DNA from: VFKU01 sp964620045
GTDB lineage: Bacteria > Hydrogenedentota > Hydrogenedentia > Hydrogenedentales > GCA-2746185
Assembly: GCA_964620045.1 (NCBI GenBank)
Contig: CAZUJL010000013.1
Span: 1-64,000 of the forward strand
Reading direction: 5' to 3'
DNA length: 64,000 bases
This document shows, in pieces, positions 17,152 to 26,096 of the stretch (position 1 is the first letter of the stretch; each line of letters begins with the position of its first letter). The position numbers and the translations under genes are program-made. The notes under the pieces are model-generated. The model made no database searches and was not told where the DNA came from. It saw nothing but the letters and a program-made list of their open reading frames with translations.

Positions 17152-18021
17152 TTACTCGGCCGGGGACGAATCGGTCGGCGAGAGCTCGCGGATACCGTTC
17201 GAGTTCGCGTTCTTGGCGCGCTCGAGCTGGCTGCGCGTGCAGGTTGCCTCGCGGAGATCCGCTTCGCTCAGGTCCGCGCCATCAAGCGACGCGCCCTGAA
17301 GGTTGGCGTGCTGCAAGTCAGCCGCATGCAAGTTCGTGTTCGCGAAACTCGCGCCCTGCGCGTCGATCGATCGCAGATAGGCGCCTTTGAATTCGCTGCC
17401 GTCGAAAATCGCACGGCGCACGTCGGCGTGCTTCACATCGGCAATCGAGAATTTGCTCTGCAAGACGGACGCTTCGCGGAATTCGGAGTCCTGCAAATCA
17501 GCGCCCGAGAAATCCGCGCGTTCGATCTTGGCATTGGCAAAGCTGGCGCGCTGCGCCTTGGCTTCCTTGAAGCGGGCATCGGCGATCTGCGACTCGTTGA
17601 GCCGCGCATCTTCGAGGCTGGCTTCGAGGAGGTCCGCGCCCTGCAAATTCGCGCGCGTCATGTCCGCGCCGCCGAGCTGCGCTTCTTTAAGGTCCGCGCC
17701 GTCGAGCTGCACGTCGCGCAGAATGGTCTTTTTCAGGATCGCGCGCTGCAGGATCGCCTTGGAAAGCTTCGCGCCTTCGAGGTTCGCGCGTTGCACCTTG
17801 GCTTCATAGAGGTCCGCGCCGCTAAGGTCTGCGCGGGCGAGCTCCGCCTTTTGCAGGTTGGCGCGCTGAAGGATGCAGCCCCGCAAATTCGCTTCTGTCA
17901 GGTTGGCGCCCTGCAGATTTGCCTCACGAAGGTCCGGGACAACGCCGGGCGTTTTGTCACGCCAAGCGTTCCACCCCGTCACCCCCGCCTGCAGGATCGC
18001 CAGATGTCCATCGTCTGCCAC
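17152..18021 (-). CDS. Pentapeptide-repeat protein
   Basis: 289 residues. After an N-terminal segment typical of the family (HLAILQAGVTGWNAWR, then PDLREANL), almost the whole chain is A(D/N)LxxA pentapeptides, which fold into a right-handed quadrilateral beta-helix. No signal peptide or TM segment, so probably cytoplasmic. GTG 18021 is used with AAGGGAAG a few bases upstream. Function of such proteins is rarely predictable; gyrase protection is one known role for some members, with no evidence here. Confidence 0.85.
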   Translation of the reverse strand: MADDGHLAILQAGVTGWNAWRDKTPGVVPDLREANLQGANLTEANLRGCILQRANLQKAELARADLSGADLYEAKVQRANLEGAKLSKAILQRAILKKTILRDVQLDGADLKEAQLGGADMTRANLQGADLLEASLEDARLNESQIADARFKEAKAQRASFANAKIERADFSGADLQDSEFREASVLQSKFSIADVKHADVRRAIFDGSEFKGAYLRSIDAQGASFANTNLHAADLQHANLQGASLDGADLSEADLREATCTRSQLERAKNANSNGIRELSPTDSSPAE

Positions 18022-18150
18022 GTCTGGCTTCCCTTCACGGACCCAAGAGCAACTTCCGCGTACCCATAGAATACGTCATTGCATGCGCAGGCTCAAGTCC
18101 GCAAATTCCGCGACACCATTGTTAAGTTGGCGCAACATAGGGGCTTAGCC

Positions 18151-18169
18151 CAAGGCGACATTCGCCTTG
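18151..18169. promoter_or_regulatory. Palindrome in the divergent 18022-18221 region
   Basis: CAAGGCGA (18151-18158) and TCGCCTTG (18162-18169) form a perfect 8-bp inverted repeat with a 3-base spacer between the divergent pentapeptide and L,D-transpeptidase genes. Could be an operator or a hairpin in the leader of the rightward gene. Confidence 0.3.
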
Positions 18170-18221
18170 AGCGGCGACCGGCTGTTACCATAGAGACACG
18201 CTTCTCGGGGGAAAAGCGAGC

Positions 18222-20015
18222 ATGCTTGTTAGTGTTCTCATTTCATTAGCACTCTGTGCACAAGCCGAAGCGCCCGCGGAACCCGTCGTCGCCATGGAGC
18301 CGCTGGAAGAAGTGGCGCCCGCGCCACGGCTTGGGTTGGACGCACCCGGCTTCTCCTCCGCTTTCACCTCGTCCGATGACGCGATCGCGGCCGCATGGCA
18401 GCGCGCCGTGGCTCAGCTCAATGCGCGCGCGGCATCCGGATTCACAGCCGAACTCACAGCGCCCGCGGGACCGTTCTGGGGCGATATGGCAACCACGGGC
18501 CGCGCGTATTTGTGGCATGCCGGCGACGCGAGCGTGTTGCGCGCGGCGATCGAGCGAATTTTTCATCCGTCGCCCGTGCCGCAAGGCGATGGCCCGCAGC
18601 GTCCACTCGCGGAGTACTCGCTGCGCTGGCCGTATGCCCTGCACGTGTATTACCTGCACACGGGCGAGGCGGGATACACGCGCGCGGTGGCCGAGTTCGC
18701 GTTACCAGAACTCGTCGCCTATTTCAACGCCGCGCGCACTGCAGATGGTCTGCTCGATGGCGCGAAATTGCCGGCATGGCCGGAAGAATTGCAGGCGGGT
18801 TTTCCGCCGGAAGCGGTCGCGACGCCAAACGCGGCCTTGAACGCGTTTTATTACCACGCACTCACGTATATGAAAGTGCTGGCAGCGGAACTCGGATTGC
18901 CGTCGACGCAATATGCAGACGTAGCCATCCAAGTTCAGCAGCAGTTCAACGCCGCATTCTGGGACGAGGCGGCCGGGCTCTATCGCGATGCGCCGGGTGC
19001 GGCGAGTCATTCGATGCTGTCGAACGCGTTGGCGCTGGCGTTTGGACTGGTGCCCGAAGATCGGCGCGCGAATATCCTCGCGCTGATTCGGAATGAGGGC
19101 GGGACCTGTGCCGATGTGTTTCGTCCGCACGTGATCGAGGCGTGTCTGCGCGCCGGAGATGTGGAGCTTGCGCAGACGCTGCTGTCGGCAATGCCCGAAA
19201 CCTCGACCGACATGAGCATTCTGTATTTAGTGCCGGAATACATCGCCGGGCTGGGGCCGGCTGGATTCGGCTGGAACGGCGTGCAGGTGGCGCCGCGGAT
19301 TCCTGCCGGCATGGATGCACTCTCGCTATCGGTGCCGCTGCCACAGGGGCGCGCGTCGATGCACTACGATCGCCTGACCGGCGCACGGCTGATTTTGCCG
19401 CCCGGCGTGGGCGCGTGGGTGGAAGCTGGACTTGGAGATCCCATCATGGTGAAGAACGACCTCAGCCACGCGCGCGGCGAAGTGACCGCGGCGCAACTCG
19501 AATTGCTGAACACGAAAGACTGGGCCGCGCGCGCCGGCAATCAGGCGGCGGTCTGGGTATCCGTCGGCGAACAGGTGCTGCGCGTGGTGCAGGGCAACAC
19601 GCTGCTCTATCAAGCGCGCTGCGGCACGGCGCTGGCCGGTATCGGCTCCGAATCCAACAGCATGAAAACGCCACTCGGCTGGCACAAGATTGTGAAGAAG
19701 CTCGGCGACGGCGCCGTGCGCGGGCAGGTGTTCCGCTCTCGCCAGGCCACGCGCGAAGTGTGGCAGCCGGGCGAGCAGCCGGCGGAGGACCTCGTGCTGA
19801 CGCGCGTGCTGCTGCTGGATGGGTTGGAGCCCGGCCTGAACAAGGGCGGCAACGTGGATTCCTACGCCCGCAACATTTACATCCACGGCACGAACGACGA
19901 AGCGAAGCTCGGTACGCCGTCGTCCCACGGCTGCGTACGCCTGAGCAATGACGACGTCGTGGAAGTGTTCAACATGCTGCCGGAAGGCACGCCGGTGTTG
20001 ATCACCGAAGAGTAA
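18222..20015 (+). CDS. L,D-transpeptidase with N-terminal rhamnosidase-like module
   Basis: 597 residues. Signal peptide about 1-16. Residues about 50-370 resemble the (alpha/alpha)6 barrel and C-terminal beta domain of GH78 alpha-L-rhamnosidases (APAGPFWGDMATTGRAYLWH; GPAGFGWNGVQVAPRIP). However, the GH78 catalytic DCPxRxE-type motif before the barrel is missing. Residues about 440-597 are a YkuD L,D-transpeptidase with the full active-site signature IHGTND...SSHGCVRL (nucleophile Cys571), which cross-links peptidoglycan or anchors proteins to it. The RBS is GGGGAAAAG. The pairing suggests a glycan-binding or wall-modifying envelope enzyme. The transpeptidase call is firm; the N-terminal assignment is moderate. 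Confidence 0.8.
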   Translation: MLVSVLISLALCAQAEAPAEPVVAMEPLEEVAPAPRLGLDAPGFSSAFTSSDDAIAAAWQRAVAQLNARAASGFTAELTAPAGPFWGDMATTGRAYLWHAGDASVLRAAIERIFHPSPVPQGDGPQRPLAEYSLRWPYALHVYYLHTGEAGYTRAVAEFALPELVAYFNAARTADGLLDGAKLPAWPEELQAGFPPEAVATPNAALNAFYYHALTYMKVLAAELGLPSTQYADVAIQVQQQFNAAFWDEAAGLYRDAPGAASHSMLSNALALAFGLVPEDRRANILALIRNEGGTCADVFRPHVIEACLRAGDVELAQTLLSAMPETSTDMSILYLVPEYIAGLGPAGFGWNGVQVAPRIPAGMDALSLSVPLPQGRASMHYDRLTGARLILPPGVGAWVEAGLGDPIMVKNDLSHARGEVTAAQLELLNTKDWAARAGNQAAVWVSVGEQVLRVVQGNTLLYQARCGTALAGIGSESNSMKTPLGWHKIVKKLGDGAVRGQVFRSRQATREVWQPGEQPAEDLVLTRVLLLDGLEPGLNKGGNVDSYARNIYIHGTNDEAKLGTPSSHGCVRLSNDDVVEVFNMLPEGTPVLITEE

Positions 20016-22616
20016 TCAGCGCGTGACCGGTTCTTCGTTCGCCTTGTTGTACTCCGCCTTGTCCTGCGAATCGAAATAATAATTCGTCTGCGGACCGAAC
20101 CACCCTATCCCCCAAGCGGCGTTTTTGCCGTTATAAACGTTTGTCTTTTTCGTCCAGCCGAATTTTTCGCTGCTGACGTGGCCGTCGGCCCAAAGTACAT
20201 TCGCGCGACCGTTGTGCCGGAAATGGATCGACGGCGAGGCATATCCCCATTCGGGGTTGCCGCGCGGGAACTCCGGACTCGCAAAGAACGGCGGTTCGAT
20301 GAAGCTGTATTCGACGACATAGTTGTCCTGTGCAAACGCCGCGTCGACGAACATGATCGTTTCGGACGGCAGTCGCACACGCGCGTCGAGTGTGCCGTGC
20401 CGCAAACAGTCCGGAAAATCCTCGGCATAGCTCGTGCTGCCGATGTACGCCGCGTTATAGCCGTAGCCGCCCGTGCCGGACTCGAAAGCGTTCGCGCCGT
20501 TCTCGCGCTCGCGGAACTCGAAAAAGACGGGGCATTCCTTGATGCGCTTGTCGGGCAAATATTCCGCAAGCGGCCCCTGCATCGGGTCGAAGTCTTCCTG
20601 CGTAGTTTTGCGCGCGCCGTGCCAGCGCACGAGGCCTCCCCCGTTCGCGTCCAAATCGGACGCGGCAGGCACGTAGCGACCATTGTTCTCATCGGCGTAC
20701 ATCGTGTTCGCGAGATAAATCTGGCGCAGGTTGTTGACGCACTGCACGGAGCGCGCTTCCTGACGCGCGCGTGCCAGCACGGGCAATAAAATCGCGGCGA
20801 GGATGCCGATGATCGCAATGACGACAAGTAACTCTACCATCGTAAAACCCGCGCGCGACGCAACGCGGCGCCGTGAAGCCAACGCGCCGGCAACGCCGAG
20901 CGCGATTACGATACCGATCGGATTGAGCGGCAACGCAGGCGCGCCACGCGTATCGAAGGACGCGCTGCGCACTCCACCAACGCCGAGCCGAACAAGTCCG
21001 CCGGTGGATTCGATGCTTAGCGCCGTGTCGATGGTTGGCGTTTCGCCGGAACTACCCGCCGCGATGCGCAGCGTGCCCAAATCGCTGACGGCCGCGATCC
21101 CGTCGGCAAGCGACACATAGGGTTCGTCCTGCGAACCGTTTTGCGGGCCTTCGTAAGCAAAATCGATATACACCATCGGATTTCCAGCGTCGCCCGAGCC
21201 GGGTTGTCCTGCAATCGCGAACGTTCCGGGCTGAGTGGTTGTAAAGGTTACTGAATTTTCGGTGGCGTTGCGCGTGACGTTGGCGATGCCGGTCGACACA
21301 TAGCTGCCCGCGTTCAATCGGAAGACGGTCAGCGATGATTCGTTCAAGCCTTCGATTTGGGACGGCAGATACCGAATTGTGATTTCCGCCGGGGAGACCT
21401 GCGCCGTCGTGAAATTGACAACGGACGATTGCACGGCCAGTGCGATATCACCCAACACCCAGCCTCCCGCGGGCGGCGTTCCGGCCGGCGGCGTCGTGCG
21501 AATCAGGTCCACATTGGCCGAATAGGTCGTGTTCGTGCGCGGGCCGGACGAATATAACCGTAGCCGATCGCCAAAGGGATGCTGCGCCTCGCCGAGCAGC
21601 GTGCCGACGGGGCTGCCTCCTTCGATCGCGGGAATCTGGAGTGCGAGCACGGTGCTCTCGCGTCGCGCCGGATCAGTGCCCGAGACACGCGTCTCGAAAT
21701 CGTTGAGGATGCCGTCGCTGTCGGTGTCGACATTTGGCGCGACATCGGCGACGGCCATGATCTCCGGCGACGCGAAGCCGACTGCGAGCGTACGCGAGAT
21801 AAAGGGACTCAGGCGAATGAAACGGAACTGCGTGAGGTTCGCGGGCGCACCGTTTTGCTGAATCGCCCACGCAATGTCGAAGGCATCTCCCCCGCCACTG
21901 CGCGGCGTCATGCCGACGGCGAAGGGATCGTCGGGCCGAACATAGTTGTCGAGATACGGCGCAAGCGTCGGGCTCAGTTCCGCGTAGCCCCAGTTGTATT
22001 CCTCTTCCGGCTCGCCGGTCGCGCCGTCAAGTGTGTTCGGATTGGTAATCGTGCCGGCCATGAATTGCGATTGCCCCGGCATCAGGTTGGTATCGCCCGT
22101 CGATTCGCTAACGAGTGGCAACGCGCCGCCGGTGTATGGAAAATTCCGGCTCCCGGGAATCAAAAACCAATTCACGCCGTCGTTGCTGATCTCGATGATC
22201 GCGGGTTCCTCGAATTTTCGCTGCTCGAGGCCGCCCACCCAGAATGCGTTTGAGTACACGATGAAATCGAGGCCCATCGGGTTGAGCGGATCGTTTGTGA
22301 TGGGTGTGTTGAAACGCAGCACGAGCCTGCCGCGGTTCGGCGTCGGCACGCCGAGACTCACGAGGGTCTTTACGCCGTTGTCGTCGTTGAAGGGTTCGCT
22401 CGGGCCGAGGCCGCGCGGCGGACCCAGCGCGACACTCGCCGTCTCGTATCCGGCGACGGGGCTGGTGGCCGCGTAATCAATCACCGTATCCGCCCACGGA
22501 TCATCGGGCGCTTGTGCGTAGCTTCCGGTGCAGCAGAGGCTGGCCGTCCACAGCATCCACGCAGCGCAACGACTCGCGATCGCGCGCGCGGGCGAATATG
22601 GACGGCCCGGATTCAT
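20016..22616 (-). CDS. B12-locus surface protein fused to a type IV pseudopilin
   Basis: 866 residues. Signal peptide 1-35. Residues about 38-270 are a surface domain (ADTVIDYA, VALGPPRGLG, GLDFIVYSNAF, EISNDGVNWF) of a type I associate with B12-riboswitch loci. A Ca-binding-like DTDSDGILNDFE and a beta region follow, then a tail (LPLNPIGIVIALGVAGALA + SRRR). Directly after it comes a prepilin site (RAG|FTMVELLVVIAIIGILAA, Gly590/Phe591), a pilin helix, and the H-X9-DG motif (HNGRANVLWADG) near the C-terminus. Each half looks complete. A TTG at 20882 could start the pilin alone but has no RBS. Overlaps the upstream gene by four bases. Third gene of the B12 operon. Confidence 0.8.
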   Translation of the reverse strand: MNPGRPYSPARAIASRCAAWMLWTASLCCTGSYAQAPDDPWADTVIDYAATSPVAGYETASVALGPPRGLGPSEPFNDDNGVKTLVSLGVPTPNRGRLVLRFNTPITNDPLNPMGLDFIVYSNAFWVGGLEQRKFEEPAIIEISNDGVNWFLIPGSRNFPYTGGALPLVSESTGDTNLMPGQSQFMAGTITNPNTLDGATGEPEEEYNWGYAELSPTLAPYLDNYVRPDDPFAVGMTPRSGGGDAFDIAWAIQQNGAPANLTQFRFIRLSPFISRTLAVGFASPEIMAVADVAPNVDTDSDGILNDFETRVSGTDPARRESTVLALQIPAIEGGSPVGTLLGEAQHPFGDRLRLYSSGPRTNTTYSANVDLIRTTPPAGTPPAGGWVLGDIALAVQSSVVNFTTAQVSPAEITIRYLPSQIEGLNESSLTVFRLNAGSYVSTGIANVTRNATENSVTFTTTQPGTFAIAGQPGSGDAGNPMVYIDFAYEGPQNGSQDEPYVSLADGIAAVSDLGTLRIAAGSSGETPTIDTALSIESTGGLVRLGVGGVRSASFDTRGAPALPLNPIGIVIALGVAGALASRRRVASRAGFTMVELLVVIAIIGILAAILLPVLARARQEARSVQCVNNLRQIYLANTMYADENNGRYVPAASDLDANGGGLVRWHGARKTTQEDFDPMQGPLAEYLPDKRIKECPVFFEFRERENGANAFESGTGGYGYNAAYIGSTSYAEDFPDCLRHGTLDARVRLPSETIMFVDAAFAQDNYVVEYSFIEPPFFASPEFPRGNPEWGYASPSIHFRHNGRANVLWADGHVSSEKFGWTKKTNVYNGKNAAWGIGWFGPQTNYYFDSQDKAEYNKANEEPVTR

Positions 22617-24490
22617 TTGCGCTGCACAGCCCCCGCGGTGTTACGGCGCACGGCGATTGCGCACACGGCACCCGCGATCACAAGCGTCAACGCGAGCGCG
22701 ATATTTCGGCTCACCAGCGGCAGAAGCACAACGCGCGTCGCGGCGCGCATGGCCGGGCGTTCAGCCAGCCACGCGGCGGCGGGCGGACTTAGCCGGTAAT
22801 AGGCATCGACAAAGGCTGCGCCCAGCGACGTACGAAGCAGTGCGTTGTCGCGCACCGCGCGCAATCCGTCCAACTGCTGCGCCATTGGCGTGCCATAGGC
22901 CGCCGTTGCAATGAAGCAACCACCGCCACTGGAGCCGGTGTCGATTCCGCCGGTGCCGTCGAGCCGGTCGCTGGCCGCGGCGATGGCGAAGTCGTCGTCG
23001 TCGCCACCCATGTCGACCACGTTGGCGTATTCCTCGTCATTCAGCACACCGTCGCCGTCCGCGTCGCCGGTGCCGAAATACGGTTCATACACACCGCGCG
23101 CGATCATGCGGCGCGTAACGGGGTCTTCTATGAATTCGGGCAAGCAGTTTTCAATATCCGTGCAGGTCACGGTGGTGTAGGAACCGGAAAGCGGCGTGCT
23201 GGCATTGCTCAGCAACTGCAGCGTGGCGCTCTGCATTGCGGAGTTCATGAAGAGCAGGATCGGAATGATGCGGTCGTACTCCGCCAGCGCCGCGGCCGAG
23301 GCCTCGGTGGCAAACACTTCGCGATTATCGTCGTAGGCCGTGTTCGTCGAGAAGGCGAGCGGCACTTCTTCGTTCGCCTGGCACGCGTAAATGCCGATCA
23401 AGGCTAGCATCGCGGAGTCCGCCACAGTGTCGGCGTCGAGATCGGTCGCGGCCGGACTGAACTGTTCAATGAACGCGGTGAAATCCTCGCGGATTGCGTC
23501 AAATTCGTCGCAGGGACTGTCGGGCGGAATCACGGGGATGAACTCCGTCGAGGCCCAGGCGTTGGGCGGGCTCGTCGTCGGGTCAATCGCGATCACCTGG
23601 TCGAGTTCACGGCTGTAAATCAGCACGTACGGCGGTCCGCTGCCGGCGGGATCGAGTGTCGTCAAAATCGCCGGCGGGGTGGCATCGGCGTCCACCCACT
23701 GAATGCCGCCCGTACCCGCGACGTTCTCGTCGCCGCCGAGGATCACTTCGTTGTCCGGCGTGACGCCATAGACGCCGCCGTTCAGGAATTGCCCCGTGGC
23801 GCCAAAGGGCGTGCCGTCGGTCCACTCCAGCGGTGTCGCCAACGCGAATGCATCCAGGATCGCGTTATCGTCGAAATAGCGCAGCTCGCGCGTGGTCGGG
23901 TTCATGATATAGACGCGCCCGGAGCCAGACACGAAGATCGACGCGGTGCCTGAACCGGCGGGCTTTTGCACCACGGTAAAGGTCGTGACTGGATCGGTGG
24001 TAATGTCCACCAACACGATTTCAGCGCCGCTCAGATCGTCGCGAATGCGATCGAGCAGTAGGTAGCGATTGCTCAGCGCAGCGCCAGTCGCATGCGTCGG
24101 GATTTCGATTTCATCCCCCGGCACAAAGTCGAGTTTGTCCCGAATGTCATCGATAAAATAAACGAGGCCGTCCTCCCCGCTACCGAGCAGGACCGTACGT
24201 CCGTTGTCCTTGAGCACCACGAACGACGGATTGCCGAGGTATCCCTCGCCGGAGGGAATCATCGTGCCCGTCAGATCGTCGGTGTCTTCGTCTTTTTCCT
24301 GGTAATACACGGTGTTACCGTCCCAAAAAATCAGCCGGCCCTTGTCGTCGGCCGCGCCCCGCGTCAGGTCCGCGCCTGCCACGGGGGCCGGGTACTGTGG
24401 CGCGATGCGGAAGGTGTCGATGTCGGGCACCTCGGCAAACACCGAGAGCGCCGGAATCAGAACCAGGGAGAATGCCAACATAAATCGCAT
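22613..24490 (-). CDS. Secreted beta-propeller-like protein with CFI-box C-terminal domain
   Basis: 625 residues. Signal peptide 1-19 (MRFMLAFSLVLIPALSVFA). Residues about 25-310 are repeated beta segments like a beta-propeller, beginning with a stretch shared with the upstream gene (LIFWDGNTVYYQ, YLGNPSFVVL). A helical region and a Ca-binding-like DADGDGVLNDEEY follow. The C-terminus is a CFI-box domain (CFIATAAYG from Cys525, ...AFVDAYYRLSPPAAAWL) and a TM helix with an RR tail. ATG 24490 has AAGGAG upstream. Second gene of the B12 operon, coupled to the pseudopilin chimera by ATGA. Candidate cell-surface B12-binding protein by context only. Confidence 0.75.
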   Translation of the reverse strand: MRFMLAFSLVLIPALSVFAEVPDIDTFRIAPQYPAPVAGADLTRGAADDKGRLIFWDGNTVYYQEKDEDTDDLTGTMIPSGEGYLGNPSFVVLKDNGRTVLLGSGEDGLVYFIDDIRDKLDFVPGDEIEIPTHATGAALSNRYLLLDRIRDDLSGAEIVLVDITTDPVTTFTVVQKPAGSGTASIFVSGSGRVYIMNPTTRELRYFDDNAILDAFALATPLEWTDGTPFGATGQFLNGGVYGVTPDNEVILGGDENVAGTGGIQWVDADATPPAILTTLDPAGSGPPYVLIYSRELDQVIAIDPTTSPPNAWASTEFIPVIPPDSPCDEFDAIREDFTAFIEQFSPAATDLDADTVADSAMLALIGIYACQANEEVPLAFSTNTAYDDNREVFATEASAAALAEYDRIIPILLFMNSAMQSATLQLLSNASTPLSGSYTTVTCTDIENCLPEFIEDPVTRRMIARGVYEPYFGTGDADGDGVLNDEEYANVVDMGGDDDDFAIAAASDRLDGTGGIDTGSSGGGCFIATAAYGTPMAQQLDGLRAVRDNALLRTSLGAAFVDAYYRLSPPAAAWLAERPAMRAATRVVLLPLVSRNIALALTLVIAGAVCAIAVRRNTAGAVQRK

Positions 24491-24681
24491 GCGTGTGCTC
24501 CTTGAAGCGAGAACGACGGGACATGTGGCCAGTCACGGGTCCCGCGCACAGGAGCATTGCCGGAAATGAGAATGTCCCCCGCGCGGTCCGCGTGGAAAAA
24601 GCGCAGCCGCCCGCCACGCGCGAAAGTCTACGCATCCCGCGCGGGACATTCAAAGCCCGGATCATGCGATTCGCCGGCATG

Positions 24682-25734
24682 TTATGCGCGCACGCGGCGG
24701 CGCAGCGCCATCGCGGCCAGCAGCGACACGAAGGACGCCATCGTCGCCAGGACGATCGGCGAGGCGGCCGGCAGCGATGCAACCTCACTCTCGGTGGCGT
24801 AAAAGGTCAGCGGATCGCCAAAGGTCGGCGGGAACTCGATCGCGATGAAGTCCTCGGTGATGGAGTTATAGATCATGCCGTAAAACGGACCCGTGCCGGC
24901 GGGGTCATAGGTATCCAGGATATTGCCGGTGCCGGGATTGACGACGGCGATCGAGCCGAAGCCGGACATCAGCAGATCGCCGCCCGCCGTGATGCCGGAG
25001 ACGCCGTTCATCGGGTACTGAAACGGCGTGCCGATGTCCGTGCCCGCGGTCCACGCGACCGTGTTGCTGGTGTTGTAGGCATTGACGATGTCGGCGACGG
25101 GAAAACTTTTGTACTGTCCGTTGCCGGCGTCGGCTACGTAGAACGTTCCGCCACTTACCGCGATGGACGCCGAGAAGGAACCGAGCGGCTTGGTGACGAT
25201 TACGTCGCGCGCGGAAGACGCTGGCCGGCGCAGTACGGTGACGGGGGCCGTGATCGAACGGCGCGCGAGCGAGAGATCGATGACGGCAATTTCGGCGGGC
25301 GAGCCGAAATCGCCTCGATCGATCGCCAATAGGGTTGCCGTCAGGAGTACGCCGGAGTAGTGGCTCTGAATGACGAGTTCACTCCCGCTCTGATAGTCCT
25401 GAGGATTGGAGTAGTCAAACGGGTAAACGTTGGCTGTCACGCCATTGCCGAAGCCCTGACCCAGGAGTACGGAGCTTTCGTCGAAGCTCAGGATCGCGAA
25501 GCTGGGGTCGCCGATATAACCCGTGGCGACGGCATCGAAAATGCCGGATCCCGATTCGCGCTGGATAAAGACCGTGTTGCCGTTCCACAACAGATAACGC
25601 CCGTCTGGCAGACCGCAGCCGACCATTGCCGTGGATGGCGGTAGGCTTTCGACAACGCGAAAGTCCGATTCATCGGGCAGTGCGAAAGCAAACGATGAAA
25701 TGAAGAGCGAGAACACAAAAAAAGAAAAACGCAT
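24682..25734 (-). CDS. B12-riboswitch-controlled secreted beta-propeller-like protein
   Basis: 350 residues. ATG 25734 has GAGGAAAA eight bases upstream and starts a signal peptide (MRFSFFVFSLFISSFAFA|LPD); longer in-frame starts lie in the riboswitch leader. The body is repeated beta segments consistent with a propeller and is paralogous to the next gene at the N-terminus (YLLWNGNTVFIQ, YIGDPSFAIL). The C-terminus is LPAASPIVLATMAS..., a hydrophobic helix, then RRRVRA, a membrane-anchor or sorting-type tail. First gene after the cobalamin riboswitch. BtuG of Bacteroides is a known propeller B12 binder, but homology cannot be shown from sequence alone. Confidence 0.75.
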   Translation of the reverse strand: MRFSFFVFSLFISSFAFALPDESDFRVVESLPPSTAMVGCGLPDGRYLLWNGNTVFIQRESGSGIFDAVATGYIGDPSFAILSFDESSVLLGQGFGNGVTANVYPFDYSNPQDYQSGSELVIQSHYSGVLLTATLLAIDRGDFGSPAEIAVIDLSLARRSITAPVTVLRRPASSARDVIVTKPLGSFSASIAVSGGTFYVADAGNGQYKSFPVADIVNAYNTSNTVAWTAGTDIGTPFQYPMNGVSGITAGGDLLMSGFGSIAVVNPGTGNILDTYDPAGTGPFYGMIYNSITEDFIAIEFPPTFGDPLTFYATESEVASLPAASPIVLATMASFVSLLAAMALRRRVRA

Positions 25735-25902
25735 GATGACAATTTTCCTCATGGACGAGGTTGTGTTCCGCCGGTGCGCGCGTGATGGCCGCGGACACTT
25801 TGGGCGGAACGATTCCGTTACGCTCGGTCCGTGGAAAAGGGGGCAGAAAGGGCGCGTGGCCCGATGCTGCATCAACTTTTTCCGCGAAGTTGTTGCACGA
25901 TT
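25735..25902 (-). other. Expression-platform region after the B12 riboswitch
   Basis: About 170 bases between the aptamer and the first gene. On the minus strand it holds GGGC-CACGC-GCCC followed by TTTCTGCCCCCTTTT (a weak attenuator candidate) and a CGGAA/TTCCG hairpin. No strong intrinsic terminator is evident, so whether control is transcriptional or translational is open. Open frames here have no support. Confidence 0.4.
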
Positions 25903-26070
25903 GGTGTTGTGGGCAGGTCTTCTGGCTTCCGAGTCGTCCTAATCCCCGCGCCTTCCCGTCCCGGTGGGACAGTGGCGAGTGGCGGGTTTCGTCGTCGGTT
26001 ACAGCAGCGCGACTGCGGCGGATTTGCACCGCCTTCCCTGGGCCCGTTTACGGTTTTTGGTGTGTGATCC
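25903..26070 (-). promoter_or_regulatory. Cobalamin (B12) riboswitch
   Basis: The minus strand carries the conserved cobalamin-aptamer elements in order: GGTGCAAATCCGCC (26019-26032), the GCCACTGTCCC box (25967-25977), GGGACGGGAAGG, then GGAAGCCAGAAGACCTGCC at the 3' end (about 25911-25929). It points at the three-gene operon 25734-20016. These motifs are diagnostic for the family, which normally represses expression when B12 is bound. The outer boundary is approximate. None of the controlled genes is a recognised biosynthesis or transport gene. Confidence 0.95.
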
Positions 26071-26096
26071 CCTCCTTTTGTTCCGATTTAAGCGCG

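Noticed and set aside
25755..25875. Longer start of the first B12-operon protein
   Set aside because: It lies in the riboswitch leader, has no signal peptide at its start, and ATG 25734 has both RBS and signal peptide.
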